Assembly (NCBI GenBank): GCA_964036195.1
Contig: OZ038455.1
Coordinates: 9,627,855-9,691,854, forward strand
Length of the DNA stretch: 64,000 bases
Direction: 5' to 3'
Source of the DNA: Sphaerolaimus hirsutus
Lineage: Eukaryota; Nematoda; Chromadorea; Monhysterida; Sphaerolaimidae
Position 1 is the first letter of the stretch, and each line of letters begins with the position of its first letter. The translations under genes and the position numbers were made by a program. This document shows positions 24,001 to 39,000 of this stretch, piece by piece. The notes under the pieces were generated by a model. That model was not told the origin of the DNA and made no database searches. It was given only the letters and a program-made list of their open reading frames with translations.

Positions 24001-27000
24001 ATCTGCACGAAAACCCAAAAAACAAACCTGGTAAAAGTATGGCGCCGGGGTGCTCTCGCCCACGCCGTTAAAGTCTTCCACGTTGACGAGCTGATACTCG
24101 AGCGCAAAACCGGCATTGGCTCTGCAAAATTCGGGCCGCTGCAGCACGTGCGGCAGGTTGCCCAGCGTCCTGAAAAACACGCACGCTTGCGCACAAAGGT
24201 CAGAATGCAAATTTATTTCCGGATTTTTGGGTCCATGTGAAGCCCTGTAAAGTGACAAATAAAAGGTCAAATGTGAAGTAAAATGTAAGTGTGTATCAAA
24301 ATCTTATTGTTCGTATCCAAGTCTTATGTTTTTGTATCCTAATGTTATTTACCACATAAGATTGGGATACGAAACGATAAGATTTGAATACGAATAATAA
24401 GATATACAATTGACACCATACTTTACATTTGACACTTTACACTTTACATTACATTTGACACTTTGCATGACAATCGACACATTACTTTGCATTAGACTTT
24501 ACATTTGACACCTTAATTTACACTTTACAGGGCTTGGACCTGCCCCCGGCCTCGGCTTTTGACACCACAGTTAAAATCATGATTAGCATTGAAAAATCTC
24601 TGGAAGATTTGTGTTTGAAAAGGTCAGAAAATAGCAAAAATATAAGATTTTTATATTTTTCAGGGTTTTCCAGAGATTGAATTTTTTTCTTTTTGCCAGA
24701 TTTCTGGCATTTTTAAAAAAATTTATTTATTTATACTTTTCCTATCAGATCCATCTCGCAAAACAGGGAGAACTTCGTCTACAACCTCAAGAAAAATATT
24801 TTCCACTTTCATCTTTACACCTCACTTAACACCTCACTTTTCACTTATCCACCAACAACAGGCACTGTAACCGACTTATATCTCCAGTCATACAAGCTGG
24901 CTATACTGGCCCTGGCCCTGCCCTGCGCATCCAACATGACGGTGGGCACGCCGAGCCGCACCAGTCTGGCGAACATGCTCTGCTCCATGTTGCCGTACTT
25001 CTGGAAGGCCATGTTCTGGATGACCGGCGGTAGTTGGTGGTGGTCGCCGATTAGAATCCACCTTTTGAGACGATTGCGGTTGTCCACTGGGTTCTGCGTT
25101 TGGTTACGGGTACGATTTGCGAGCTAGTTACGGGGGTCTCCAATGGGGGGGGGGATAAAAAACCTGCACCCCAAAAAATGTCTAACTGCCTATTTTTAGC
25201 TATTTTTCGTACTATATACCTATTTCGAGCTATTTTAACCTACTTTCAGTGATTTTTCCTCCTTTTCTTCCTTGTACACCTTGAAGAAGCCTACATATTG
25301 AACCCCCGCAAAAAAAATAAAATAATTTTTTGTTTCAGTTCTGTATCCCTCTGTAGGAGCGATTTGCTATGTACCCAACCCCCGGAGGGTCAAAATCTAG
25401 GATACCCCCTAAGCTACTTAAATGGTATCAAACAGCAATTTCTTTCTACTGCCCCACCTGCAACAATAGGGGTATAAAAGTCTCAATCTCTAGAATCTGC
25501 GCCGCCTCCTCCATGAGTATGTTGTCGTAGGTAAAGCCGAGCGCGACCAAGTCCGACCTGCGCAGCGCCGCGTGCGTGCACGTCATGGCGATGATGCGAG
25601 CCTGCCGGGGAGTGTTTTGGCAGTGTTTATGTGAAGGGGATTTGGGGGGGGGGGGTGCGGTACTAGGGGCGAAGGAGCTCAAAGGAGAAGTGAAATTGGA
25701 AGTGAAATGAGAAATGAAAAGTGAAGTGAAATAAGAAGTGAAACAATATTTTTTTGACCATTCAGAATACCATTTTACTTCACTTCTCACTTTCATTTTC
25801 ACTCAACTTTTCACTCTCATTTCACTTCACGTCTTCACATCACTTCACGTCCCATTTCACTACTCCTTTTGCGGAACTGGCCCCGTGCCAAAAAAATCCC
25901 AAAAGACCACCCCCATTTACACGCCAGGCTCTGAAACCAACCTCCTTCACCAGCAAATACTCAACCCTATCTCTCCCAGACCTAAGCAATTCGAACGCCC
26001 TGAACTCATCCAACTGGGTGAACATAGTCTCCAAGTGCGCCCAGCAGCTCCGGGCGACGCCCATGTCTTCGGCGAAGCTCACGCCCTGGATTGGGTTGGG
26101 TAGGGAGGGCAGTTGAGTTACCTTTTGATAGGATATTTGGCAGCGAACTAGTTGACATTTTGTGTACTATGTTCAGTTGCGTACTAAAGAGTTAGAATTT
26201 GGTGCTGGCGCCGAAGCAACAAGTGTCATGGCTAGGGCTCGAAACTAGATTTTTTCAAACTAGAGTTCGAGTTGCAACCCAAAAAAATTTTCGGTCGAGT
26301 AGGCGAGTCGAGTCGGGCGAGTTTGTGAAAAGTCGAGTCGAGTCAGGCAAAAATCTCGAGTCTCGAGCCGAGTCGGATATGTTACTTTTTAACATGACGC
26401 TTGCAAAAAAATTTCAGATACTGGTTTCTCTACCAATATTGTCACACACGCTTAATTCAGTCTAAACGCCAACAGTTCATTTTAATATCAAAACAAAGCG
26501 AAATATAACTTTCATGTTCACTTTCTTTATGTTGCAACAAATAAAATTGAAAAAATGAAACCAGGCTAGCAAAAGAAATACAACATCTTTTAATGATCTG
26601 GTTTTTATAATAAAAAACAATGATTTTAAAAAAAACATTGAAAAATTCCATTTGTAAACCACCTTGTAAATTACATGTAAAGCCAATGCCAATTGGAAAG
26701 CAACTAGGAAAGCCAGGGCTGCAGCCCCCCCCCCCGCCCCCCCTGGATACATCCTTGCCATCAAGGACGTACGCAGGGGGGGGGGGCGGGGGGGCGGCCG
26801 CCCCCCCCGTTCCCGGGCCGGACATAGAAATTTGCCAGAAATGGCACTTTTCTAAAGCGATTTTGTAGGCACTTCTAAAAATTTTTTACGCGCAAGCGCG
26901 CAAATACACACCCAATGATTACTATGTATTTTTTAGGTACCTAGCAGCGTTAGAAAAGCACCCAACATGATTCTAGTACGAAATATAGGTATATAAAGAT

Positions 27001-30000
27001 ACCTATATAGTAGATGTTGGCGCCAACGCCAGCGCCAATACTGCCATGGCGTTGGCGCCTACAAATGGCGCCAGCGCCATGGCTCCATTTCTTTACTTAA
27101 GGGCCAAAATTTAGGGGGGGGGGCGCCGCCCCCCCGTTCGCCGGGCTCCGTATACAATCCGCCCCCCCCCCGCTCAAAAATCCTGCGTACGTCCCTGCTT
27201 GCCATAATGCAATTACCGTGTTTCCTCGAATTACCCCCGGGGGGTTTTTTTCGGGGGGAGTGAAAATTTTGAGAGGGTTAAACGAGGGGGCATTTCGGGG
27301 GGAGGGGTTATTTCGCCAGAAATAATTTTTTTGAACTCCCTTTTTTGAACTACTAATTTGGTGTTTCTGGGAGCATTTCGAGGGGAACACTTCGAGGAAA
27401 TACATTACAGCCACAGCCAAAATACCGAACCTTGAATAGCGGCTGTGGAGCATCATGGAAAAACTGCGTGAATGGGAATTGTTTGGCCACAATGTCGACG
27501 TCGGGCTGCGGCTGTGCTTTTTCCGCGGCGCTCATCTCGGTCAGGAAAGTTGACCACCGGCCCTTCACCTGCAGAGGAACAAATCAACAAATGAAATAGC
27601 TTCGCAGTTCAACCTCCTCTTGAAGTTTCCCGGCAGTACTTACCTACGGATTTATAGAAAACTTCGGAGACACATTTTTGTGCGGCAGCCACAAATGGCC
27701 CACACACACTAGTTTACATCAAAAAATCATGTCAACTAATTTTGGTTAATTCTGTTATTTGAACTTTCTTGTGTGGTACAGCGAAGTTAATTTTTTATCG
27801 TGGCACTTAATTTTCATTGTTTCTGTTTAGTATGATGCTTTAAAAAAGTTTTTGTCTCATGTAGTTGACATTCAGTTGACACAAATTTGCATGTCAAGTA
27901 GTGTGTGCAGCCAGGGACGTATCCAGGATTTTTGAGCGGGGAGGGGGCTGCTTGTTTACGGAGGCCGGCGAGGGGGGGGGGGGCTCAGCCCCCCCCCCTA
28001 AAATTTTAGCTACATAGTGGCGGAATGGCGCCATGGCGCTGGCGCCATTAGTAGGCGCCACGCCATGGCGCCATTGGCGTTGGCGTCAGCGCCATGGAAT
28101 GATGTATATGTATGTAAATATACATACAAAACAGCAAAAAAACACAACATTGAGTGTATTTATAATGATTTGTGGCCACATGGAGCAAATCCTATGATAA
28201 TACCTTATGTCTGGTGAAGAATGCGCGCTTGCGCGCAAAATTTTTTACGCTGACGTTGAAAAAGTCGCATTTTCCGGTCACTTTTTGGTCTCGCCCCGGG
28301 AGGGGGGGGGGCTGCAGCCCCCCCCCCGCCCCCCCCCCCCTGGATACGGCCCTGTGTGCAGCCAGAAAATCGGCCAGAGAACCTTTGAATCACATCTCAC
28401 ATTGAAATAAAAATATCAAAGAGGTATTTACCTGATAAACGAAAAAGTGGGCGGCCGTTTCGCAAGTGTAGCTCAAATCGCCGCCGACGCCGAGAGCCTT
28501 CTGCAATTTTTCCACTTGCTGCAGCAGGAAAAGCCTGCCGGCTAGCACGAAATTGACACGTCCGTAACGCGAGAAATCTTTCGCAGTTTCCAAGGACTCC
28601 TCGCCGTGGCCTGACAAGTGACAATCGATTGAGTAAGTTTGAACGGTCGTATAAATGAAATCGTATCCTTCATATTTTATCAATGCATCCACCACACTCA
28701 AGCAGGAAAGCCACGTGATGCAAAAAATACTCAAATTTCAAAAACATCAAAACGTCAAAAAGTCAAGAGCAGGTTATGCGAATCGGCCCAAACACGCCAG
28801 TTGACATCAAAATTTATGTCAACTGAATTTTGGTTAATATGGGATTCCTATGAAAGAGCATAACTAACACTAAAGAAATAATTTTCATTGTCTCTGTAGT
28901 GTGATGCTTAATAATATTTTTTTTGTGCTACTCATATGATATTCAGTTGGAATTCATTTGCGATGTCAACTAGTGTCTGTGAACACAACACCAACACCCA
29001 CCGACCCAATCTCAACAAGTGCCGCTCATCGACATCTAGCTGCATGATCTTCTCGAAGAGCTGGTTGAGCGCCTGGTTCGAGTGCGTCACGATGAGAGTG
29101 CGCTGCTGCGGCCAGTTGTGGTAGATGTTTGAGATTATCTGCACGGCAACGTCGGTCTTGCCCGTGCCCGGCGGGCCCACTACCTGTGGTGGGGGGGGGG
29201 GGGGGTAGAGTGCGTGATGGTGAAATTGGGGGTGGAAAAAAGGGGTTTTGAAAGATTGTGAAGGTTTTTAGACGGACAATTTGAAAAAGAATGAAAAAAA
29301 CCACACATGGTAATTTGTAAATACCTGAAATTGCGCGCTAGCATAACACCTAGTGAATTAGTACTCAAAATTTCAATTTCTTTTAAAGGTTTCGGTGGTT
29401 GCTTTTTTTAAACAACGTTTAAAAAAACATTTTATAACTCCCCAGCGCATCCAGCGCACCCACACCAACCATAGTCAATCCTGGCTGAGTGCCAGATTTG
29501 ATCGCCTCCACTTGCGCCGCTGTGAACCGGACAGAATTCGTCCGAACCTTCTCACAGGGATACGGGCTTCGGCTGGGTCGGACTATTGGCTCCACGATTA
29601 TACTCTCTGGCTCCGTTGTGGGTTTGTTAGCGGATTCTAAACATTGGCATAATGAATAGATTAGAGTTGTAATAAATTAAACGTGAATTAAACATAGGAA
29701 ATTGTTTGAAAATCACCATTGTTTTCTTTGTCGCCGCCCTTTTCGAGCGCTTTGAATGTCAATCTGAAATGAATGAATAAACAACTCAGGTTTACATAAA
29801 TATAGTTTGACAAATTTACAAATTTTGACATGTTTACCTGAATGGTGGCGCCAATTCCTCATCATCAGGGTCAGTGAAGACCAAGTTTGCATTTGGAAAA
29901 GACTCCCTCAAATGATGCACGTCTAGGAAAGTGTCGTTCATGTCCAGGGTACTCTCGCGGAACGATAAGCTGCAAATTGCAACCGAGAAATGGCGAATTT

Positions 30001-33000
30001 TACGAAAAAAATATGCAAAATTTTACAAAAAAATGCACCGCCTCAGCAACGGGTTAGTAAGATATTTTATGCTGAATTATTATATTATTTTACGCGGTGA
30101 AAAACATGTAAAATGTAAAATAGCACGAAATGTGCCAATTAACTGCCAAATATATGTAAATGCCAGCCCTGTAAAATGGCAAACGATCTTTCCATTTTAC
30201 ACAATTTTTGACCCATAGCACGACATTTGACACTTCACCAGACATCTTACAAACCCCAGGGTGGGGTGCCCCCTCCCCAAACCCCCTCACTTCTTGTAGT
30301 GCGCTGCGGACGGCTGGCCGTAGCCGAGCACCAAGTCGTGCAGCCAGTTGGGCACCACGCACTCGGTATTCATCAGCGTGCGCATAGTGTCCAGCACCGC
30401 TTTGAAGTTGTTCGATTTGGGCTCGCGCCGCACTACTAGGTGGAACGTGTCGTACACGTCCTGTGTTGAAAGTGTTTGTTTTTTGGTTGGGTAGATTGGC
30501 ACCACACACACTAGTTTTCAGCGTGACTTCGTGGGAAAACGTGAAAATGAGTACAAGCGATTCAAAATATGTGGCTTTCCATTCTCTGTGGCTTACCACA
30601 ATCTGCGTCTTTCATTTTCAACATAAACCGTCAACGCACCGCGGTCGAATTCTCCGCCACGTTTTCCATGTCCAATCTGTACTGGTTGGTGTCGAGCCAG
30701 CACCTCCACGTGCGCCGACCGCCCTCCAGCTCGGGCCGCTCCTCTGATATTTGCAATGGCAGATATTTTGTATTTTGAAACTTGGTTGACTAGGATATGA
30801 TGGTACAATGGAACTTTTCACTGAAATATTGAATATACAGTATTTTTACTCGAATAATTCCTCTGAGGAATTATTTTCAAACAGGCTTTTTTGATGGGAA
30901 CCATTCAAGGCGAGGGGGAATTATTCAAGTAGAGGAATTATTTTTTCCTCACTCGTCTTACAGGGGGTATTATTCAAGTGGGTTTTTTTCGAGTAAATAC
31001 GGTAGTCACTGTTGTACTTTGTATCATATTGAATTTTGAATTTTATACAAATTAAACAACAACAGTCAAAGTAGTATAGTCAAAAAAGCTGCCACCATCT
31101 ATCAAAAACTGACCCCACTCCTCAATGACCCTTCCATCGGGTCCGATCAACCCCTCAATTTCCGCGCCGCGGACACACTGCACCTCGATTTGCTTTTTGA
31201 ACGGCTCGCGCACGTCGTACTTCGCGACGCCCGGCTTGGGCGCCAACGAAACCAGGAAAATGACGTCGTGTTTCCGCAGGGCTGAAAAAAAACAATCTTT
31301 TGGATGTTTTGGGTTGAAAAGAGCTAGATAGCTGGGCGATTTGGGGGGGGGGGTGTCAAGGGACAGTAGCCCAAAATTTTGCTTCCGGGATAGATAGATA
31401 GCTTAGCGGCCTATCGGAGAGATAGATAGCTGGGCGATTTGGGGGGGGTGGTAACCCCGCCCTCCCCACCGATCCCCCTTTCCTACCTCAGCCGTCACAA
31501 CAAATGTTAAAATCATTTAAAAAACAGTTAATGCCACACAAACCGTGCCACTCAGCGCGGATATCACCGCGATTCGTGAGCGTGAGAGTAACGTCGCAGC
31601 GCACAGACGCGGGCGCCTTCTCGCCGATACGCGGACGGGTCACCTGAATGGGTCAGTTGACAGCGATACAGCATTGATGCAAAAAACAACAACAGAAAAA
31701 CGAGTCTGGGACAGTGATGGAAGGAGTCTTTTTTTAAAGTCGACTTTTTTTAAAGAGACGAGCTTTAAAAAAGCCAGGGTCGCAAAAGACGTAGTTTTCC
31801 AACACTGCTCCAGGATTTTTGAGCGGGAAGAGGGCCGTTGAAGTCACGAACCTTCAGCAAAAGGTGATATGCGTAACTAGTCGACATAAAAATGGATATT
31901 TTTGACAGAAATCAACACTTATATGGCTATATTTAAAATCACAAACTACTGGCATTTGTCTGATACACCTGTATATGTTGACTCGAAACCATATCTGGGA
32001 GCTTTTGAAAAAACTTTTCGAGGCTTATTTATTTAAAAAAAGACTCTTTAAAAAGACAAGGTTGTCAAAAATATTTCCATCGCCAACTGCCAAATAAAAA
32101 TCCTTCACAACTTTTAACAAACCAACCTCAACGATCTGGAAATGCGTCAGAGGCAGGGCAAATCTGGCCCAGCCAGCAAACACGACTTCACCATGTTTCT
32201 GTTCGTGAGGAAACGGCTTCATGCGAAGTATGGCATCTTCCAAATCGGAGCGGATTTGATCTACGAAATTCAGGGGAGGGGGGGGGTTAAAATGGGATTA
32301 AAAGGAAAAATTATATTTGAGTTAAAATTCAATTTCCTAGATAGCAGATTACTGAAGAATTTACAATAGATAATGAATTTAAGAAATCAATGTGACCAAC
32401 TAGAACCCAGATTTTCTGACGCAACAAGGAAGGAAATGGAAAAGTTGCATCATCCATCACGATTAAAAGTGATGAACCATCATCAGGGGATGTAACCTCT
32501 ATATTTACAACCATTTCAATTAAATAAATCACAGATGTTTGCATTATTTCAACCATTAGACATTCAATTTTAATCTTTCCGAAAATATTTTTTTGAAAAT
32601 CTAATTTCGATAAATTCAAAAGTCAACTGAAAAGAATACTTGGGGAGTTCCATTCTAAAAGTTCACAAGCGCCAAATCCAGAAAAAATCCAGGATTTGAC
32701 CTCCACGTATAGTTTTTCACATTTTAGAAAAAAATCAGCGTTATAGTCCATTTCGTTCCCAAGATACAGTGGTACCGTTTTTCAGAAAAATCACAATTTT
32801 CACATCGAAAGTGCACATATCCATCTCAGATCCCCTATGAAAAACAGAACTTTCATTTCGTAAGTGCACATATCCATCTCGGACCACCGGAGTTTCTTTT
32901 CATAAGTGCACATATCCAAAAAAAAATTCATTTCCACAAATGCACGCGTGGTTCGGCGCGGCCGCGAAGAGCTGGCCGGAATTCCCATACAAAAAAAAGT

Positions 33001-36000
33001 TTCATTTCCAAAAATGCATACGTGAATTTCCAAATCTATTTTGCACTTTAAATCAAATATGCGTGCATATATTGATCTGAACATTTAGGCAGAGGTACTT
33101 TTAGACACGGAATTTGCAGTGATGTAATTTGTTTTATCCTACGATGCACCGTTAAGAAGTTATTAACCATTTAATTTCAAATGTTCAGATTTGTTCCCAA
33201 TTTTCGGTGACTTACAAAATCTCACATAACTCCCTAAATATTTCCCGGCTAGGGTTGGCCGATGTTTTTTTAAACGTTTTTTTTTTTAACGTTTTTTTTA
33301 AAAAAAAACATGACGCCCGAAATGTTTTTTTTAAAAAAAAAACATCGGCCGAAATTTTTAGTACTAAGCACTAGGTATTTTGCAAAATTTTTGCGCGCAA
33401 GCGCGCAATTTCACACACAAATTGACATTGGTGGTTGTTTTCATTGGTTTTGTTGCATTTTTAGTATCAAAACATCCATTTCTATGTGCTACCATGGGTG
33501 AATAAGCCGACATATGTTGCTGTAATATATAATATTGAGGTAATGTGCTTCCATGTACCTCCACAGTGTGTAACTTCACTCCCAAAGTAACAACCTCCTT
33601 TTATAACCTTGTTTGATCACCATTCCGTGCCAAACTTTACCTGAAGTCACGAACATTCTACTATAAGGCGATATACAAACGATATGTCGACGAAAAATGG
33701 ATATTTTTGACACAAATCACCACTTATAATGCTATCCCATGGCTCCACAGACATGATATGGTCATATACAACATCACAGAGTATTGCCACTGTCTGATAT
33801 ACCTATATATGTTGACACTAGGTCATATCTGGGAGCTTTTAAAAAAAAACGTTTTTTTTTTTAAAACGTTTTTTTTATTAAAAAAAACGTTGTTTTTTTT
33901 AAAAAACATCGAGTTAAAAAAAAACGTTTTTTTTCCAACCCTATTCCCGGCCAACAAAATTTGTGATTACAAAAGTTGTAGAGAAATGTCGGATCTATCT
34001 GAAAAGTGCGGGGCAAGCGTCGTCCCCAAAACATAGCGTCGTCGGGCCAGCGTCAAACTTTAAAATGCGATTTTGAAAAATCGAAAAACTTGGATATATG
34101 CATTTTTAGAATGAAACTCCCCACTTCACAAACCCCCGCCCCATAAAAGGCAAATTACAAGACAACGGCCTATTTTCGATGTCTTTGTAAAAAAAATAAT
34201 TAAGATAATGAAATGGTCGATATCCAATTGAAAAAATATATTGTATTGGCAAAAAGCCAAACTTACATGTACTCTCCAATCTGAATAGCTGGAAATTTCG
34301 CAGCAGGTAATCGTGCAGCGTTAAAAATTGTAGGTTGAGCTTGTGCAGCGCCAGACAGTCAGCACCTGAATAATGCTCGTACGGCACCAAATTTTCGTCC
34401 CATATCACCGTTTCCGTGGGGTACAGGGCCATTTCATTGAGCGCCTAGAAGTTGAAATTGAATTTAAAAAATGCTTCGATCTGTTTCAATTGAATGTATT
34501 TAGTCCGAATTGGACTGGAGGTTTAATTTCGAATCTATTCGAATCTAATTCTCTGTATCCAAATATTTTTTGGATACATTACGATAAATGAATAACCATA
34601 AGATTTGGATACTATAGAATGATGTTTGGATACAAGATACTTTACAGGGTTTTTTACATGACACCTGACATTTTACAGGTTCCGCGAGTGCCCCCAGCAG
34701 CACCCCTCAAACCAACCCCAATCAACCCCAACCCCCCCCCCCAACAACCTGCAACTGGCTAGGCCTTCTCTCATGTCTGGCCACGAGCATCTCGAGCAGC
34801 AGTTGCGCGGACGGCTGCAGCACGCAGCACTGGGTGTCGGCGCCGGTCGAACTGCCGGCGGACGCGCGCGGCACAAGTTTGAGCATGCACGCCAAAGAGT
34901 AGAGGTGCGACTCGCTGGGGGGGTCGATTTGGGGAACATTAAGGGAATTTTGGGTTTTTGGTTTTTTATAGGTTTTGTGTTGAGAAATCGGAAATGGCAG
35001 CGTTAGGGTTATCATGAACTACGCCGGTTCAAAATGCTATTTTCGCGCTCGCGGTGTGAAAAATTGGACGCGGTTTGGACGCAATGCAGCGATTTTCGAC
35101 ACGTTTAACGACCATCGATCGACAAAAAAACCTGGTTCAAATGAATGTCAAAATGATCGCCACCCTGCTCACCTCAAAGTGGACAGATGCTTTATTAACG
35201 CTTTCCTAGTGTCCACAGCGGCGCCGTTCAATAGGTAAAACTCGCGCAGCTCATCACGAAGCAGTTTGAATGCGGCTTTTTGCAGCGAGATGATCTCACT
35301 GTAGTGCTCGGCTTGCATGTCGGCCTGTAAACATATTTAATCAGAACATAAATATGTTAATATAAAAATAATAGATAAAAAATTTATTTATACATTTATT
35401 TATATAAACGTATATGGAATAAATAAATATATAAAAAATAAATGTAAATATATGGTGCCGTTAACGAACTTGTGTAGAAAAAAAATACAAAACAGAAAAA
35501 TACCTCAGCTATTGCTTCCCCGGTGAGATCGTCAATTTCAAACCGTTGGTAAAATTTTAGCATCTCAAGCAGCTGTTTGAACAAAGCACCTGCAATTTCA
35601 ATTTCATTTCACGTGTTCAAAATAATGAAAAAATAAAGGACATTAACAATTCAATCAAACAAAACAACCTTGCACGCTCTTCTTGGGTAAACTGCTCAAA
35701 TTGGCTCTGGTCGTCAATTGGCAATTGTCCAAAAGCGCATTGACAAATCTACGCATTGGCAACTGGCACTCGATGTCGATCAGCAATTCGAGCATACGCT
35801 CGCAGTAGCGCACGGTGTATTCGTCAACTGGACCTGCGTGGTGGAAATCTCAGTGTCTCAAACTTAAGTGGCTTGAGGGGATACATGGGGTACTTCGATG
35901 TCAACTGTTAAAAAACATGTATGTATCATGTATCATGTAAAAGACCCTGTGATGTATCATGTGTCATGTAAAACACCCTGTAAAATGTCAGGTAAAAGAC

Positions 36001-39000
36001 CCTGCAGTGTCATGTATCCAAATCTTATTGTGGGGTAACCAAATCAGGGCCGTATCCAGGGGGGGCAGAGGGGGCTACAGCCCCCCCCCTTCCCAGGGCT
36101 AGACCAGAAAGTGACCGGAAAATGCGTCTTTTCTCAACGTCAGCGTAAAAAATTTTGCGCGCAAGCGCGCACTTTCACCACACACTAAATATTACCAGCA
36201 GATTCGCTCCATGTGCCTAAAATCGTTATAAATACACTCAATGGTGTGCTTTTTGCTGTTTTTGTATGTATATTTACATACGTTCCATGGCGCTGGCGCC
36301 AACGCCAGTGGCGCCATGGCGCGGCGCCTACTAATGGCGCCAGCGCCATGGCCCCATTCCGCCATTATGTATGCAAAATTTTAGGGGGGGGCTGAGCCCC
36401 CCCCCCGATCCTGGATACGTACCTGAACCAAATCTACTGCTTTTGTATCCAAATCTGCAAAAGTCCAATGTCCAAAAGTCCTTGAATGTCCAAAAGCAAC
36501 ATTTGGATACAAAAACAGACATGACACTACCGGGTCTTTACATGACAATTTGCAGGGTCCGGGCCTGCCCCGCTGGCGAATGCCAGGGTGAATCAGTCAA
36601 AAATTTAACCGCTGAGAGCGCCAGTAGGCCAAGTATTCACACACGCAAATAATCATACAGAAACGAACCATCGATCGGGATGTCATCAAGCAGACTCAGA
36701 AATCGCATGATTAGCCGGGCCAAAAACCGCCTATCATACCAAATCTGCTCCAACTCCTGCTGAGACTTTTCGGCGCGCAATTTCGCGTCGCGTTTTTCGA
36801 TCGCGCGCCAATATGTGGAAAGTGTGGCGTTTCGCGACAGCAGACGCGCGCGATACTCCTGAAATCGGTTTGTCGAGAGTTAACACTTGTAAATGGGGTC
36901 GGCATTGAAAGATTTATAAGGAGATTTATTTATTTTGATAATCTGAAAAAAAATAGAAAAAATTAATGTATTTTTTCAGAAATTTCAATTCAGAATTCAT
37001 TTTTTGACAGGTTTGCCGAGATTTGAAAAAATGTAATGGTTTTATTTATTTTACAAGAGAGCAGATTGCTAAGTAAATAACAAAGTCACATAAGGATTCA
37101 ACTTTTTATCTACTGTTTAAAGTTGCGCATTTCACATCTTGACACGGCAGTAGTGATGTGAAAGCGCCATGGCGCTGGCGCTTGGCGCCGAAGTCCTGGC
37201 GCTTTTTACATCACTACACGGCAGCTAACTGGGGATTTGAAGCATTGTATCATAGTTTGTATGATACTCTGATTTTCTGAATTTATCACGCCGAGCAGGG
37301 ACGTAGCCAAGATTTTTGAGCGGGGGGGGGCGGATTGTATACGGAGCCCGGCGAACGGGGGGGCAGCGCCCCCCCACCTAAAATTTGACCCCTGTGGTAA
37401 AGGAATGGCGTCTTGGCGCCAGCGCCATTCGTAGGCACCGCGCCATGGCGCCATTGGCGCCAAATACCGCTGTACATGTATGTATTTTACATACATATAC
37501 AGCAACCGGGACAGATTTTGGGTGCTTTTTTGTCCCAAACTATAGGTACCAATGAAATATACTGTAGGGCGACGAAATGCGCGCTTGCGCGCAATATTTT
37601 CCCCAGCTACCAACAAAATCGCTTTACGGAAGTGCCTTTCTGGCATATTTTTTTGTCCGACCCGGGAAGGGGGGGGCGGCCGCCCCCCCGCCCCCCCCCC
37701 TGGCTACGTCCTTGACGCCGAGATCAAATTTCGATTTTATCTGAGTGCTTGATACTCGAAACGAAGTATAGAGCCCAAACGTACCGGAAGAAGGTTCGCC
37801 CAAATTTGTAACGAAACAATTTTTTGCACTTGCGATCGAACCAGTTCCACTTCCTGTAAATTGTGTAGTTTGATTGATCGACTTCACATTTTATTGAAAA
37901 ATAACCCTGTTTTTATCGTCAATTATGAGGGAAAATATTCACAAAAAGAAATATAAACGAATACATCGTCCACATTTTCAACATGTAAAAAGTTACATAT
38001 AGGATATAAATATAGATGATTGCCATAAAGAGCTAGTCTTGGAGTCAATCCCAGACCGTGTAAAATGCCCTGAAAAATGCCATGGAAAAAGGTCATGTTA
38101 AATGTCAAACAACCGGTAGAAAACGAACATTTTACATGACTTTTGATACTTTGCCTGACATTTTACATTTTCCAGATTATAAACGTGACCCCTATCAAAG
38201 TGTACTGTTCCATACACGTTCCGACGAGACACTTTTCCACCCAACCAAATTCCCCGCCCAAAACTCACAACGGAATTGACGCAGTGCACCAGGAACAGCA
38301 CAACTTGCGTTTGTTCGTGCACGGCCGTGCAGCGGGGCGCGTCCAGGGCCAACTCTTGCACGCGACGGAAAAATCCGGCGAATTTGTGTGGCGCCCGCGA
38401 GAAACACTGCAAGGGGGTGAACGTGTGTAGTGTAGAGAAATTGCAGTGTGGATGGATGTAATTCATAGTATTTTTCAATGTGAGAGAGGTAAAAAAGTGA
38501 AAACTCGCTATAAAAAAGGTTAAGACAGCCAGAAATAGGTTAAAAGTGGCTAAAATAGGCATAAAGAACAAGCACAAACATAGCAAAAAATAGCTTGTTA
38601 TGAGTGAAATCTGGAGGGGAGATGATCAAAATTATGCCCTAAAACTTGCTAGATAGATGAGATGATTTCGGGGGGTGTTCCATGAGATAGTAAGTAGCCA
38701 AAAATCATGCCCCGGGAAAGAATGATAGCTGGCCAATGTGTGGGTAACACACCCCTACATATTCACTATCCCCCAAACAACCTGCCACGCAGGGACGCGC
38801 TCTCTCATTTTCTCGTTGACCACCGTCACCATGGACATGACGTGCTCCAGGGGCGAACTGGCCGGCTCGTAATTGGGCCACAGGTAACGCTCCAGGTACT
38901 GGCTGCGATTGGGAAGATTTTGGCACAGTGCCAGCTCAAGGAGACACTGACGTTAAGAGTGACGTAAAGAGATTGGAAAGGAACCTGAATTCGAGTAGCA

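Noticed and set aside
33364..33585. Open frames in the AACGTTTTTT elements, identical in three copies
   Set aside because: Conservation is explained by recent copying of the whole element; the frames lack protein features and are open in both orientations by chance.
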